A stretch of DNA of 64,000 nt from Sipunculus nudus (GCA_026874595.1 CM049315.1:71841416-71905415); one strand, 5' to 3'; counted from the first letter of the stretch, positions 12,501-26,077 are shown. Program-made: numbers and translations. The notes: generated by a model not told the origin, from the sequence alone.

Positions 12501-15500
12501 ATGGGACTACCAGTGAAAAGTTCTTTCTGTTGATACCAAACTTGAAGGGTTGTTTAGCGTATTTTAAAATATATAACACTTTAAAATCCAAGAGAAATTT
12601 AAAAAAAATGAATAATAGTCGTATCTGACTGCTCTAAAACGCTCACTTGTGCCACTCTAATTTTTATATCATGTGACTACCAGTGAAAAGTACTTTCCGT
12701 TGGTACCAAACTTGATGAGTTGTTAAGCGTATTTAAATATATATAACACTTTAAAATCCACGGGAAATAAAAAAAATGAATAATAGTCGTATCAGGCTGC
12801 TCTAAAACGCTCACTTGTGCCACTCTAATTTTTATACCATGTGACTTCCAGTGAAAAGTACTTTCCGTTGGTACCAAACTTGGTGAGTTGTTAAGCGTAT
12901 TTAAATATATATAACACACTAAAATCCACGGGAAATGAAAAAAAATGAATAACAGTCGTATCAGGCTGGTCTAAAACGCTCACTTGTGCCACTCTAATTT
13001 ATATACCATGGGACTACCAGTGCAAAGTACTTTCCGTAGATACAAAACTTGATGGGTTGTTTAGCGTATTTAAAGATATATAACACTTTTAAATCCAAGA
13101 GAAATTTAAAAAAAATGAATAATAGTCGTATCCCACTGCTCTAAAACGCTCACTTGTGCCACTCTGATTTTTATACCATGTGACCACCAGTGAAAAGTAC
13201 TTTCCGTTGATACCAAACTTGATGGGTTGTTTAGCGTATTTAAAGATGTATAATACTTTAAAATTCACGCTAAATAAAAAAAAATGAATAATAGTCGTAC
13301 CTGACTGCTCTAAAACGGTCTCTTGTGCCACTCTAAAATTCATACCATGTGACTACTAGTAAAAAGTTCTTTCCGTTTATACCAAACGTGCTGGGTTGTT
13401 TAGCGTATTTAAAGATTAATAACACTTTAAAATTCACGGTAAATTTAAAAAAAATGAATAATAGTCGTATCTGACTGCTCTGAAACGCACACTTGTGCCA
13501 CTCTAAAATTCATACCATGTGAATACCAGTGGAAAGGCCTTTCCGTTGATACCAAACTTGATGGGTTGTTTAGCGTATTTAAAGATGTATAATACTTTAA
13601 AATTCACGCTAAATAAAAAAATTTGAATAAAAGTCGTACTTGACTGCTCTAAAACGCTCACTTGTGCCACTCTAAAATTCATAACATAAGACTACCAGTG
13701 AAAAGTTCTTTCCGTTGATACCAAACGTGATGGATTGTTTAGCGTAATTAAAATTTTATATCACTTTAAAATTCACGCTAAATTAAAATAAAAATGAATA
13801 ATAGTCGTATTTGACTGCTCTAAAACACTCACTTGTGCCACTCTAAAATTCATACCATGTGAATACCAGTAAAATGTCCTTTCCGTTGATACCAAACTTG
13901 ATGGGTTGTTTAGCGTATTTAAAGATGTATAATACTTTAAAATTCACGCTAAATTAAAAAAAAAATTAATAACAGTCGTACTTGACTGCTCTAAAACGCC
14001 CACTTGTGCCACTCTAAAATTCATACCATGTGAATACCAGTAAAAAGTTCTTTCCGTTTATACCAAACTTGATGGGTTGTTTAGCGTATTTAAAAATTAA
14101 TAACACTTTAAAATTCACGCTAAATTAAAAAAAAAAATGAATAATAGTCGTATCTGACTGCTCTTAAACGCATACTTGTGCCACTCTAAAATTCATACCT
14201 TGTGAATACCAGTAAAAAGTCCTTTCCGTTGATACCAAACTTGATGGGTTGTTTAGCGTATTTAAAGATGTATAATACTTTAAAATTCACGCTAAATTAA
14301 AAAATTTGAATAAAGGTCGTACTTGACTGCTCTAAAACGCTCACTTGTGCCACTCTAAAATTCATACCATGTGACTACCTGTTAAAAGTACTTTCCGTTG
14401 ATACCAAACTTAATGGGTTGTTTAGCGTAATTAAAATTTTATATCACTTTAAAATTCACGCTAAATTAAAATAAAATTGAATAAAAGTCGTATTTGACTT
14501 CTCTAAAACGCTCACTTGTGCCACTCTAAAATTCATACCATGCGACTACCTGTGAAAAGTTCTTTCCGTTGATACCAAACTTGATGGGTTGTTTAGCGTA
14601 TTTAAAGATGAATAATACTTTAAAATTCACGCTAAATTAAAAAAATTGAATAAAAGTCGTACTTGACTGCTCTAAAACGGTCACTTGTGCCACTCTAAAA
14701 TTCATACCATGTGACTACCAGTAAAAAGTTCTTTCCATTTATACCAAACTTGATAAGTTGTTTAGCGTATTTAAAGATTAATAACACTTTAAAATTCACG
14801 CTAAATTAAAAAAAAAATGAATAATAGTAGTATCTGACTGCTCTAAAACGCTCACTTGTGCCACTCTAAAATTCATACCATGTGAATACCACTAAAAAGT
14901 CCTTTCCGTTGATACCAAACGTGATGGGTTGTTTAACGTAATTAAAATTTGATAACACTTTAAAATTCACGCTAAATTAAAAAAAATGAATAATAGTAGT
15001 ATCTGACTGCTCTAAAACGCTCACTTGTGCCACTCTAAAATTCATACCATGTGAATACCACTAAAAAGTCCTTTCCGTTGATACCAAACGTGATGGGTTT
15101 TTTAACGTAATTAAAATTTGATAACACTTTAAAATTCACGCTAAATTAAAAAAAATGAATAATAGTCGTACCTGACTGCTCTAAAACGGTCTCTTGTGCC
15201 ACTCTTAAATTCATACCATGTGACTACCAGTAAAAAGTTCTTTCCGTTTATACCAAACGTGATGGGTTGTTTAGCGTATTTAAAGATTAATAACACTTTA
15301 AAATTCACGGTAAATTTAAAAAAAAAATGAATAATAGTCGTATCTGACTGCTCTGAAACGCACTCTTGTGCCACTCTAAAATTCATACCATGTGAATACC
15401 AGTGAAAAGTCCTTTCCGTTGATACCAAACTTGATGGGTTGTTTAGCGTATTTAAAGATGTATAATACTTTAAAATTCACGCTAAATAAAAAAATTTGAA

Positions 15501-16490
15501 TAAAAGTCGTACTTGACTGCTCTAAAACGCTCACTTGTGCCACTCTAAAATTCATACCATAAGACTACCAGTGAAAAGTTCTTTCCGTTGATACCAAACT
15601 TGATGGGTTTTTTAGCGTAATTAAAATTTTATATCACTTTAAAATTCACGCTAAATTAAAATAAAAATGAATAATAGTCGTATTTGACTGCTCTAAAACA
15701 CTCACTTGTGCCACTCTAAAATTCATACCATGTGAATACCAGTAAAAAGTCCTTTCCGTTGATACCAAACTTGATGGGTTGTTTAGCGTATTTAAAGATG
15801 TATAATACTTTAAAATTCACGCTAAATTAAAAAAAAAATTAATAACAGTCGTACTTGACTGCTCTAAAACGCTCACTTGTGCCACTCTAAAATTCATACC
15901 ATGTGAATACCAGTAAAAAGTTCTTTCCGTTTATACCAAACTTGATGGGTTGTTTAGCGTATTTAAAAATTAATAACACTTTAAAATTCACGCTAAATTA
16001 AAAAAAAATGAATAATAGTCGTACTTGACTGCTCTAAAACGCATACTTGTGCCACTCTAAAATTCATACCATGTGAATACCAGTAAAAAGTCCTTTCCGT
16101 TGATACCAAACTTGATGGGTTGTTTAGCGTATTTAAAGATGTATAATACTTTAAAATTCACGCTAAATTAAAAAATTTGAATAAAGGTCGTACTTGACTG
16201 CTCTAAAACGCTCACTTGTGCCACTCTAAAATTCATACCATGTGACTACCAGTAAAAAGTACTTTCCGTTCATACCATATTTAATGGGTTGTTTAGCGTA
16301 ATTAAAATTTTATAACACTTTAAAATTCACGCTAAATTAAAATAAAATTGAATAAAAGTCGTATTTGACTTCTCTAAAACGCTCACTTGTGCCACTCTAA
16401 AATTCATATCATACCACCTGTGAAAAGTACTTTCCGTTGATACCAAACTTGATGGGTTGTTTAGCGTATTTAAAATTTTATAACATTTTT
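9511..16490. repeat. 170-bp tandem array, right arm, opposite orientation
   Basis: Same unit reverse-complemented (GTGCCACTCT, CTTTCCGTTG, ACTTGATG(G/A)GTTGTT), about 41 copies with a period near 170 bp. Two subfamilies are visible: before about 13250 units carry TTTTTATACCATG and ATATATAACACT, after it AAAATTCATACCATG and AAATTCACGCTAAAT. The turn-over point of the palindrome is about 9505-9520. Confidence 0.93.
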
Positions 16491-16519
16491 TATATCAAGC
16501 AGATTTAAAAAAAAAGAAT

Positions 16520-16768
16520 AATAGTCGCATTATTAGTATTATTAATAGTGAAATTTGTCTATTAGAAAGCGTGTATTGGCACCGTTTGATATACATGATC
16601 TTGACGAAGCCTTGAGGGCAGCGATGATCAGCGAAATACACTGCAAAGCGGTGAACAGAAGGCTGGTTAGGGAAATATGTTTCCGGCTAAAAGCGGAGGA
16701 AGAGCAGGCATTCACGGAGCATTTTCACGAAAAATGGACGTCGGACGTCCGTCGAACTTCACAGTCGT
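16520..16768 (+). repeat. Right terminal inverted repeat, unique outer part
   Basis: Reverse complement of the left terminus, ending AACTTCACAGTCGT at 16768. Confidence 0.85.
16555..16768 (+). CDS. Open frame in right terminal repeat, function unknown
   Basis: Second copy of the peptide of the left terminus, again reading outward. The single base difference from the left copy is silent (GTC/GTT, Val). No ATG at the start and no recognised family. The frame continues into unrelated flank to 16824. Confidence 0.35.
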
Positions 16769-16777
16769 ACCCCAACC
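16769..16777. repeat. Right 9-bp target-site duplication
   Basis: ACCCCAACC immediately after the right terminus, identical to 7969-7977. Confidence 0.7.
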
Positions 16778-16854
16778 CCACCCCTCTTTTTGCCAAAGCG
16801 TGCCATGGGGCTCAAGCATCCTGACTCTCTGCCTGTCCTCCCCTCTCTCACCGG

Positions 16855-16938
16855 TTCTCTCTCTCTCTCTCCTATCCTCCTAATCTGGCTCTGTTGTCCC
16901 ATTTTGCCTGTCCCTATATATAACTCTCTCGATCACTC

Positions 16939-16980
<42 letters not shown>

Positions 16981-16982
16981 GA
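16855..16982. repeat. (CT)n microsatellite
   Basis: CT-rich stretch with the longest pure run at about 16941-16970. It gives Ser-Leu or Arg-Glu runs in spurious frames. Confidence 0.9.
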
Positions 16983-18270
16983 TAAAGCAGCAAACATAAT
17001 AATATCTAAAAAAAAAAAGAATTAAAAAAGTGTAAAAATTCATAAAAAAAGAATAAAAGGATAATAAAGCTGCATATAATCTTGCAAGATCTGACACAGA
17101 GGAAATTCTATATTTTCCAGTATGTTCATGCACTGTGATATGTGACATTACCTTTTTTGCTAAAGCACTCATTTTAAATAAAAAAAAAAGAACCGGTAAG
17201 CCACTTTTTGGTTTACTAATATGACAATCTCTCAAAAGCCTCTTTTGGGTTTCCCTCTGTCATATTTCTGCCTAACTTAAAACTTAATTTTGAGTCTAAA
17301 AAAATTAAGAATTTCATTTTTCTTGACCAGATAGAAACATGATAGAGGAAAAACAAAAAAAAAATGGCTCTTTAGATAATGTCACATAGTTAAATATTAG
17401 TCTAATAAACAGTGGCTTGCTATTACATGGTGTCTAAAATTGGGTACCTTTAAATTTTTAAATTGTTCAAATTGTTAAAAAAATCATTAACATGAATGAA
17501 AAGTTTTAAAATATATATATATATATATGTATACAGCCATACCATTAGAAAGAACATTGTATCAGGTTTAAAATAATGTACACTTTATGGGGTCTTTTAT
17601 AAATTAAAAAAAAATTTTGATTGATTTAAGATAAGAGGGTATTGCCAGTTATGCTACCTTAAGACACCCACATAAGAAGCAAATAGAATGGCACTTATAT
17701 TGAGCTCATTCCTCCACCAAGGGAAACCATTATCATACTATATATCAAAGCTCTGGCAACAATTCTTTCAGAGACCTTGATTCATCATTTGTGAGTGTAC
17801 ATGGTCTTAGGGCCTGACCTTCCCATTAATCCTGCTGAACGCTCACCCAACCATGAAAAATTTTAAAGTGGCCTATTCAGATAATATATCCATTGAACCA
17901 TTTACATATGAATAAACCAAGACATTACTAGTTCCATAGTGATCCTGCTGACTGTTTTGTTTATGTACAAATGTATACATGTGGGGGCCCACCATGCTAA
18001 TGGTAATACAAACACTTCCAGCAAGAATATATAGTGGCAAATCTGATGAACCAAAGGTTTGAAAATGACAAAAGATGGTGTTGCTTCAAATGCTCTCACC
18101 AACCACAGCTAGTGTGCAGTTAATGACCTCAGGTTACATGTTTATCTTTCTGTTTGTCAACATGGGCCTGTTTACTGTTTACTAACAGCTACATAAAAAA
18201 GCCCATGCATAAATTTCAGTGGTGTTATGAGAACTTTTTATGACAGCAATTAATTACAGGTCATGAATTT
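16983..18270. other. No gene seen
   Basis: AT-rich sequence with an (AT)n run at about 17511-17528. No coding or RNA signal. Confidence 0.6.
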
Positions 18271-18274
18271 GTAC

Positions 18275-18550
18275 CAGTGGTGTCAATTTATTATCAAGGG
18301 TGGGGTGGGGGGATGATTCACAGTATTATGTTTGTAGGAAATGGTAATTCTAAACCAGGTCTAGATATATAATATTTCATAGTAAACACAGAAATAGAAC
18401 CAGTATATAATTTCAAACTGTCTTAAATTTAAAATATATGAATATTATTCTCTGAATATCAGACAGGATTATTACATTGACTTATACTCCCCCTTGCTAA
18501 AAATGTCAGACAATATATATCCCCATCCTCCCCTTGTATTGACGCCCCTG
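18275..18550. mobile_element. hAT-like MITE candidate
   Basis: Starts CAGTGGTGTCAATT and ends TATTGACGCCCCTG, imperfect inverted ends of the CAGNG..CNCTG type, about 276 bp. I could not find a clean 8-bp duplication (ATTTGTAC against ATATTTAT), so the copy may be old. Confidence 0.55.
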
Positions 18551-19112
18551 ATATTTATTCAGAGTAAGCCAGAAATCACATAAACAATACAAACAAGACA
18601 GAGGAATAGCTGGCTTTAATATGCCCTTGTCATTGTTGGGCATAGAACATCAGATTATGTTTTGTCATATTAATATTTTTGCACAGGTCTTAGTGAGGTC
18701 TTATAATTATTTAAAAACTCTTGACATTTGGTGTCCTTGATAAGTGATGCCTTCATTTATCCACTTGACTGATGTATGTCTGATTACAATACTCATTTTT
18801 TTATAAGCTGATAAAATTATCAAATTGCAGTGCGATACTTAAAGCAAAAAAAAATATTTGCTCTCTCTCTAAAAAAAAATTGCTCTCTCACTTCATATTT
18901 GTGGACCCACAATACTATAAGTAAAATTTGCTTTTGTGTTAGTTACCTTTTATTGAGTGTAGAATGTCAAGAACCTGTCACAGTCGACACCATGACAGGG
19001 GCTAAGCTTCAGTGTAATGCACTGGATGACCTCAATTGACATGATGGTTTTTATGATTGATTGTGCAAACATCTATACCTCTAGCCTCACAATCAAGCAT
19101 TTTGAAAGACAT

Positions 19113-19340
19113 GCAGAAGCGGATCCAAGGGGGGGGGGGGGGGTCCAGGGGGTCTGGGCCCCCTTCCCTTTTTTTACCAGAAGCAACCTATTTTACAGGT
19201 GTCAGACAAATTTTGCGGCCTGTCTGGATTTCCCCCCCCCCCCCCACTTTTCTAGACCTGGGGACCTTTTTTTTTTTGATTTTTCATTTAATAAGTCCTC
19301 TTGGGTGGCCCCCCCTTTTCTGATTCCTGGATCTGCCCCT
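19113..19340. mobile_element. GGATCC-end MITE family, copy 1
   Basis: Starts CAGAAGCGGATCCA and ends CCTGGATCTGCCCCT, with G-runs and C-runs near both ends and GAAGCAACC inside. Same layout as 45611-45803 and, inverted and eroded, 52800-53022. Confidence 0.65.
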
Positions 19341-19440
19341 AAAATATTTTGTTTAGTCTTATCATAGCCATATGCATTCTTTGATAAAATATGATTAGTC
19401 AGGCCTATCCTGATAAAGCATGATATAACTCTGATTTTTA

Positions 19441-21480
19441 GCTCAGCTGACTGTAAGTCAACCGAGGTATAGGAATCGCGCTTTGTCCGTCGTCCGTGAG
19501 GCGGTCCGTTAGCAGGGCACAAATCGTAACTGCTGGCCTAGAAATTTCTTAGTGAATATCCAGGGAGGTCAATAAAAAATCTCCTTGGAAACCTGAAATT
19601 AGGTCACTGCGACCTATATCCTTTGACCTATGGGGCTTGAAAGTACCCCCCCAGAATAATCAAAAATATAATTCAAAACCTCCAATATCTTGATAATTAA
19701 TGCATAGATTGTCATGAAGATTGCCTTGAATATTGACCATGACTAGTTTTGTCAGTTCCCGAAAAATGTGGCACCACCTGTATTTTTTGTTATTTTAATG
19801 AATATTTAAAAAATCTTTTTTACTGTAAAATGACAACAATCATGTCAGTTTCTCAGCTGTAATTACATCTAGTGTCCCAAAACCTGGTGTGTTTATTGAT
19901 CACAAGTGGATGCCATAAAGTTATCACTGTCTGTCTGTCTGTTTGTCTTTCTGTCTGTCCATCCGTCCATCTACACAAATTTGTTTCCAGATGATAACTC
20001 CAGGTTGTATTGACACATGGATTTCAAACTTGACTTACATATGGCCCACCACTAAAGCAATAACATATATGATTTTGGGGTCATGAGGTCAGAGGTCAAC
20101 GTCACATGACTCACTTTTTTAAAAAGATTATGGCTGCATTTTAAGCCAAGCTTTTCATCCAAAACTTTCCATTTTGCACATTTAGCTGACTTGCCAGTAT
20201 AGGGAGAGCATAGATGAATTTGGGGTCACATGGTCAAAGGTAAAGGTCAGAGGGGCCATCTGTCCACATATTTGTTTCTGGATGATAACTCCAGTTTGGA
20301 TTGATATATTGGTTTCAATTTTGACTTATATATGACCCACTGTTTACATATTAGTTTTCAGATGATACCTTATTGGTTTCAAACTTAACTTATATATGAC
20401 TCACCACTAAAGTAAGAACCATGTGGATTTTGGGGTCCAACGGTCAAAGGTCATGGTCACAGGACTCATTTCTTTAAAAAGAATGCATATGCATTTGAAG
20501 CCAAACTTTTTATCCCAAACCTTCCATCTTCAAAATATTGCTAACCTGCCAATAGGGGAAGATTCTGTTCAATTTTAGGGTCATGAGGTCAAAGGCCAAG
20601 GTCACAGTACCCACTTATTTAAAAAGATTGTGGATGCATTTTAAGCCAGACTTTTCATCCAAAACCTTCCATCTTGCACATATAGCTGAGCTGCCAGTAG
20701 GGGAAGAAACTGATCGATTTGGGGGTCACAAGGTCAAAGGTCATCGTCACAAGGGGCCATCTGTCCACATATTTGTTTCTGGATGATAACTCCAGTTTGG
20801 ATTGATATATTGGTTTCAATTTTGACTTATATATGACCCACCAATAATGTAAGAACCCTTTTGATTTTTGGGTCATAAGGCCAAAGGTCAAGGTTACAGG
20901 ACGCACTTCTTTAAAAAGATTATTCATGTAATTTTAGCCAAACTTTCTGTCCCAAACATTCTTTCTTCCAGATGTTGCTCACCTGCCAATAGTGGAAGTA
21001 ACTGATGGATTTTGGGGTCACAAGGTCAAGGTTATTGGGGTCATCAATCCACATATTAGTTTCCAGATGATAACACTATAGCTAGTTTAGTTTGAAATAT
21101 TGGTTTCAAACTTGACTTATATATGGCCCACCAATAAAGTAAGAATTGTTGATTCTGGGAACATGAGATCAAAGGTCATGGTCACAAGACCAACTACTTT
21201 AGAAAGATTGTGGATGCATTAAAAGCCAAACTTTTTTTATCTCAGTCCTTCAATTTTCAACATGTGGTGCACCTGCCCATAAGGGAAGTTTCCTTTTGAT
21301 TTTTGGGTCATAAGGTCAAAGGTTAAGGTCACAGGGCCTATCCATTCACAAATTAGTTTATCGATGATAACTCAAGTTTGGATAGACAGGTTGGCTTCAA
21401 ACTGATCACAGGACCAATATTTTGGAAAACCTCATAAACAAATGCCCTTATAGACAAATGCAGCATGGGTCCCTAGTTTG
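19441..21480. repeat. AGGTCA-rich dispersed element of about 2 kb
   Basis: Starts GCTCAGCTGACTGTAAGTCA and ends near GCATGGGTCCCTAG, the same ends as the shorter copies at 1800-2065 and 5795-6003. Inside, a block of about 150 or 300 bp repeats (GATGATAACTCCAG.TTGGATTGATA, GACTTATATATG(A/G)CCCACCA, GGTCA.AAGGTCAAGGTCAC). No coding capacity is evident. Confidence 0.75.
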
Positions 21481-21647
21481 GTTATCTATTTATCTTGACA
21501 GAATATATTATTTTTTATGCAGGGATCACATTTTGACCCTTTATGAACCAATATATTTATATCATTCCCATTGTTACATACCTTATAATGGATAGAAGCT
21601 GATTTTATACACCTCCAGGATTCAGGTTATTTTGAATTACATAAATA

Positions 21648-21990
21648 AACTTGAAATCTGCATTCAAAGGAATGCAAGCCTTCGCCACATGTGAGTCCCT
21701 ATTGTGGGATGCTCCCCAACCCATGTTTGCATTCACATATTCAGCCCATATTCCCAGGTTCATTAGTGCATAATTGACTTAACATTTGTTAACATTCCTT
21801 GACGACATTCCTGTTTCTGGATCTTGTGCCAGATCAACACCAAAATCTGATCAATTCTAAAATGGCCCATTCCAGAAATACCCTGAAATTTTCAAGAGAT
21901 TCAGTTCATGAGTTATGAGTTATGTTGTGAACAAACACGCAAACACATGAACTGGGATGAATGTATAATCTTCTGGCAGAGGCATTAAAA
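21648..21990. repeat. Dispersed repeat pair, copy 1
   Basis: Shares with 49865-50200 the order GAAATCTGCATTC, GTGGGAT(G/A)CTCC, CCCATATTCCCAGGTTCATT, GACATTCCTG, then ACACAAACACA and GGGA(T/A)GAA. Confidence 0.75.
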
Positions 21991-22339
21991 CTTGATGCTT
22001 AACCGCCCTCATGGACATCAGCTTCAACTCTCAAGTTCAATCAGTGCATCCCTCCATGATATTTTTTAAAACCATGTATATACAGACAAATGGACATACA
22101 GACAAACAGGGGGAAAACATAATCTCATTTTGTCTTTGTTGGTAGAGATAAAAGTAATCTGTTCAGGATTGCTCATTTTTTACGCTTCAGAGAAAACAAA
22201 CAGTAAAATTTGATCAACATTTGTCAATAAAAATGATTTTCCCAGGCACCAACAACAGCTGCACAAATAAAGTGATATTTCACTTAAGTTCAGACAGACA
22301 GTTGATACAGGGGGAAATATTGGCCCTAATTAATCTTGT

Positions 22340-23050
22340 TATCTGTTCAAGGTTGGCCAAAGCCAGCTTTTACTCATATTGTCTGGGCCAGTGGCTGTAG
22401 CTGGCTTTAGCTGGCGAATACTGGCTGTCACTGGTCAATACCAGTTAATGTAATGATTATCTGATAAATCATTCACACAATATTCTTTATAACTCAGGCT
22501 TTTAAGTAGTTGCAGTGATATACTGGTCATCTGACAAACCATTCTTAGACTGTGGCTGTTATATGAGTTTACAGACACAAAGCCTAACTCTGGACTAGTG
22601 AAGTTAACCATGTGTTTACTAGATGGACAGGTGGAAGTGAGACAGTTATGTGACCAAACTTAATTAGTCTTCATTTGATTTTGAGCACAAAACTGGATCC
22701 ACTGTATGGCTCCCTGATAATCACTTTTTGTTATACAAAACTGACTTGCATCATTAAAGGATGTTTAGTTGTTAACCCAGAGGCTGTGGGGATGGAGATA
22801 AATTGAGTGAGCAAGATCAGAGTCAGTTTTGAGTCTATTTCAGTCTTGCCTAGACTTAAACTCCATTTAGTAACATTTAGTGATAAGCCACCAAGTTGGT
22901 GGTTTAGGGCATATTTTAAAATTCAATATAGGAATATTTAGCCAGTAATAGCCAGTATTTGCCACTTTTGAAGTATTGACCAAGCCGGCTAAAGCCGGCT
23001 TTAGCCAGCGGTTAAAGCTGGGGGTGGCTCTTACTGGCGAACACAGTATC
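22340..23050. repeat. GCTGGCTTTAGC-rich element, unclassified
   Basis: The left part has GTAGCTGGCTTTAGCTGGCG and ACTGGTCAATACC. The right part has near-complementary GTATTGACCAAGCCGGCTAA and GGCTTTAGCCAGCGG. This suggests imperfect long inverted ends around about 450 bp. Confidence 0.45.
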
Positions 23051-26000
23051 TGTTCTTATAAATTACGGTATAGTAGTATAGGTCTAGTGACACAGATTCC
23101 AAGGTGTAGAAGGCCAGAAGCTGAAGGTTGAAGTCTGATAAGAAAAGCAAACCTTGGACTATAGTCACACCACATGTAGGAACCAGTGGGAGATATAAAC
23201 ATACCCTGACATTAAGTCAATTGCACCAAAGCTAATGTCAGCGTTGCACGGACCTTCTATGGTTTGATTTGGGTGAGTGGAATTTTGTGGGGTTTGAATT
23301 ATAATTTTTTAGCATGAGGCTTATCAATGAAATTTTTTTCTGATTTATATGGTTTCAAATGAGGGTGTACTTCAGTACTGTAATTTACATGCCCTTTAAT
23401 CTGTACTTAATGTAAGATATATCGCTAACCTAGCCATACCTACTGACCTGTCTATCTGTTATATGTTCTTTTGTTCACTTGGTCGATCCGTCCCCCCCCC
23501 CTGTCTCTGTCTCCATCTCACTATCCACTGAAAGATCAAGATAAGGGCTGGGTTGTTGATTTTTAATTGTTGCACAATGATAATCTTTAAAGCTGTTCAT
23601 TATTTTGTGCCCATCTTTCTTATATTTCCAACAGAATTATCCTATCAGAATAATATGACTTCTTTGGGTTTGAGTGGTTTATCTTGTATAACCATAATAT
23701 TTTTGAAGAATCAATTATTTTTTTTTAATACACTGGTTATTATAGTATATGACAAATAGTGAAATAATATGTCTATATAATTTGAGAGAAACTGTATCCA
23801 AATTATACAAATAACTGAGTGTGAATGGCTTATCTTGTGTAAGCATTGTGTTTTTGAAAAATTAGATAGTTTTTTTAACTGGTTATTATAATGTATGATA
23901 AATATTTAATAATTAATGTCTACGGGTCTGTTAAGAGATACAGTATACAAATTATACAAATCTTAAAATAAGAATAGTTTACAGTGCTTCCCATGTTATA
24001 CATAGCTTTATATCGTTATAGACTTAATAAAGATCAAATTGAATAAAATAACAAAGAAATGAACAGTCCTACCCTCTCATAGCAAAATAATGATTCCCTT
24101 AGTACTTATTGACCGGTTTATGATTAGAGCTTTGTTCAAGCTATCTATACATTGTATTACTATTAGCTGATAAGCTGCGGGTGGTCCTTTGTCAGCTTAG
24201 GTCAGGTTTTGTTAGTTTTGGTATGTGGATACATTGATGATCCAGATTATTAGGGCTAAATGATAATATATCCCATAATATAATGTATATTGTGATTCTT
24301 AATTCAATCAGGATATGATTTTGTTACAACATGATTTTGTGGGTGTTTCACTTGTAACATAGGGTTACAGAGACACAAGACAAGCTTGGTAGACACTTGA
24401 TTTTATTCCAGTTCAATTGACATGTTGTTAATATTACAGCAGAAGGGTGGTCTCTGTGCAATCTGTGCCTCTCTGCCAGAAACGCACACCATGAAAGACT
24501 TTTTGATACAGAGTTTGGAATGACATTCTTGATGCATATTCATTTACCCTCAGTCACATAACTGATAAAAGCTGCTATTGGATCTGATGGTAATGGTGAC
24601 CTGACATTTGACATAATTATGTATGTGGTTATTTTACGTTGGAATATATTAGCCTGGATAACATTCATTTATAGATTGACCTGCACTCTATTTTCCAGAC
24701 ACATATAAACATGATCTGATGATCTCATCATGCAGATCAATTTAGAGCGAACTTGTGAGAGTCCAGTAAGGATGTAAAAACATATCTGACTTTTAATTAG
24801 ATACTTTGTCTTCTGATGGCTGTTAATGTTCTTTGCTCTGTCTAAATATCAGGCCCTGTCAGTCTCTGATATTGATCTGAATATTTCTGTCATTCTGTGT
24901 ATTTATGTTTTGTCAAAAACTAATTTTTAAAGTTACCATTTCATAACAATATATGATGGTAGGTATACTGTGATTGCCTTTTTGTTTGCAAGGGTATTAT
25001 GTTTACAATGTTCGCTAAAGAGAAATTATTATTAAAAACCTTATGACTAAGAAACTCCATTGTTGAAGGCAAGTCAAAAAGTGAAGATTGATATTGTAAA
25101 TAATAATTGATCTTGTACGTTTCTGTTGATCTAATCAGATCTTAAAAATTGTCTGCCAACAATTTTACTCCTATGATATTAACTTTGGTCCCTGACCAAG
25201 TTTTTTTATTTTGTGCATATATTTCTTTGTAAAATTTATTAATAAAATGATGGATATATCCTGAATAGGTTATTGTTGTGTGAAATAATGAAAAAATGAA
25301 ACCATGCAAACCATTGAATAGGTGAAAACAGCAAAATGTTAACTTGTGAATAAAATGTATCACAGTTCATAAAGCCAAAGATCATCGTGATAGATATGAC
25401 TATATCCTTATTAAAGTTTTAAAAAAAACATTATTCATGAGATACATGTTCTGCCATATAATTTCATAAACCTGAAGACTTAATTTGAAGAACTGTTTTT
25501 AATTTAATTTATTTATTAATTCAAATGGTGAGCAGGGTATATGTTTTGATAATTAAAGCAAATTTATCTGTTGTACGATTCAATAAAAAAAACTTATTCA
25601 AGATACTGAAGCTCTAGCTACAGTCTTGTCTCTCAAGATGCTCAAAACCAATTTATATTATACAACTTATGAACCAAATGATAGGTATCCAATCTGGTCA
25701 CTTTAATAGTTTAATAGTCCAGAATATTTTGCTCTATTTATCTCAAATTACTTAATACTTACTGGTAGGCCTTGGTAATGGTAGCCTTATATTGGTAATT
25801 CTGTATGCAATATATTTTAATGATGAAAAGGTGTTATTAAAGGTTGTTATGAATTTTAATTGCTCGGAGCAGTTGTACATATTAGTATAAGCAGCAGAAC
25901 TTGCCTAAAAGATCACCTGTCTAATAAGACCACCCTTGGGTGAACTAAAAGCATAAACTTACATTGGTTATGACTGACCAGCCTAATGTGACCACCTATG

Positions 26001-26077
26001 AATAAAGTTTGGCCTGGCCCACAGTTGGTCTATTATACATTTAATATATGTATTATTGTTTTTCACATTTTTTTTAG
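23051..26077. other. No gene seen upstream of exon 1
   Basis: AT-rich sequence expected to hold the promoter and noncoding first exon or exons of the reductase gene, but I cannot identify a reliable TSS or donor. A GACCACC-type dispersed repeat lies at about 25890-26035. Confidence 0.5.

Larger units (their letters stand above)
7978..16768. mobile_element. Foldback-type (MULE-like) transposon, 8791 bp
   Basis: Long inverted termini start ACGACTGTGAAGTTCGACGG on the left, with the exact reverse complement at the right end. The outer ~215 bp differ by one base. Inside are about 170-bp tandem repeats: 7-8 copies in one orientation (to about 9510), then about 41 copies in the opposite orientation (to about 16490). 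A 9-bp direct duplication ACCCCAACC flanks the whole. Long inverted repeats built of tandem subunits with 9-bp duplications are the hallmark of foldback elements, linked to the Mutator superfamily. No transposase is seen, so it is non-autonomous. Confidence 0.82.

Noticed and set aside
16933..17235. Minus-strand frame ending in Arg-Glu repeats
   Set aside because: Translation through the CT microsatellite and AT-rich flank. No motif.
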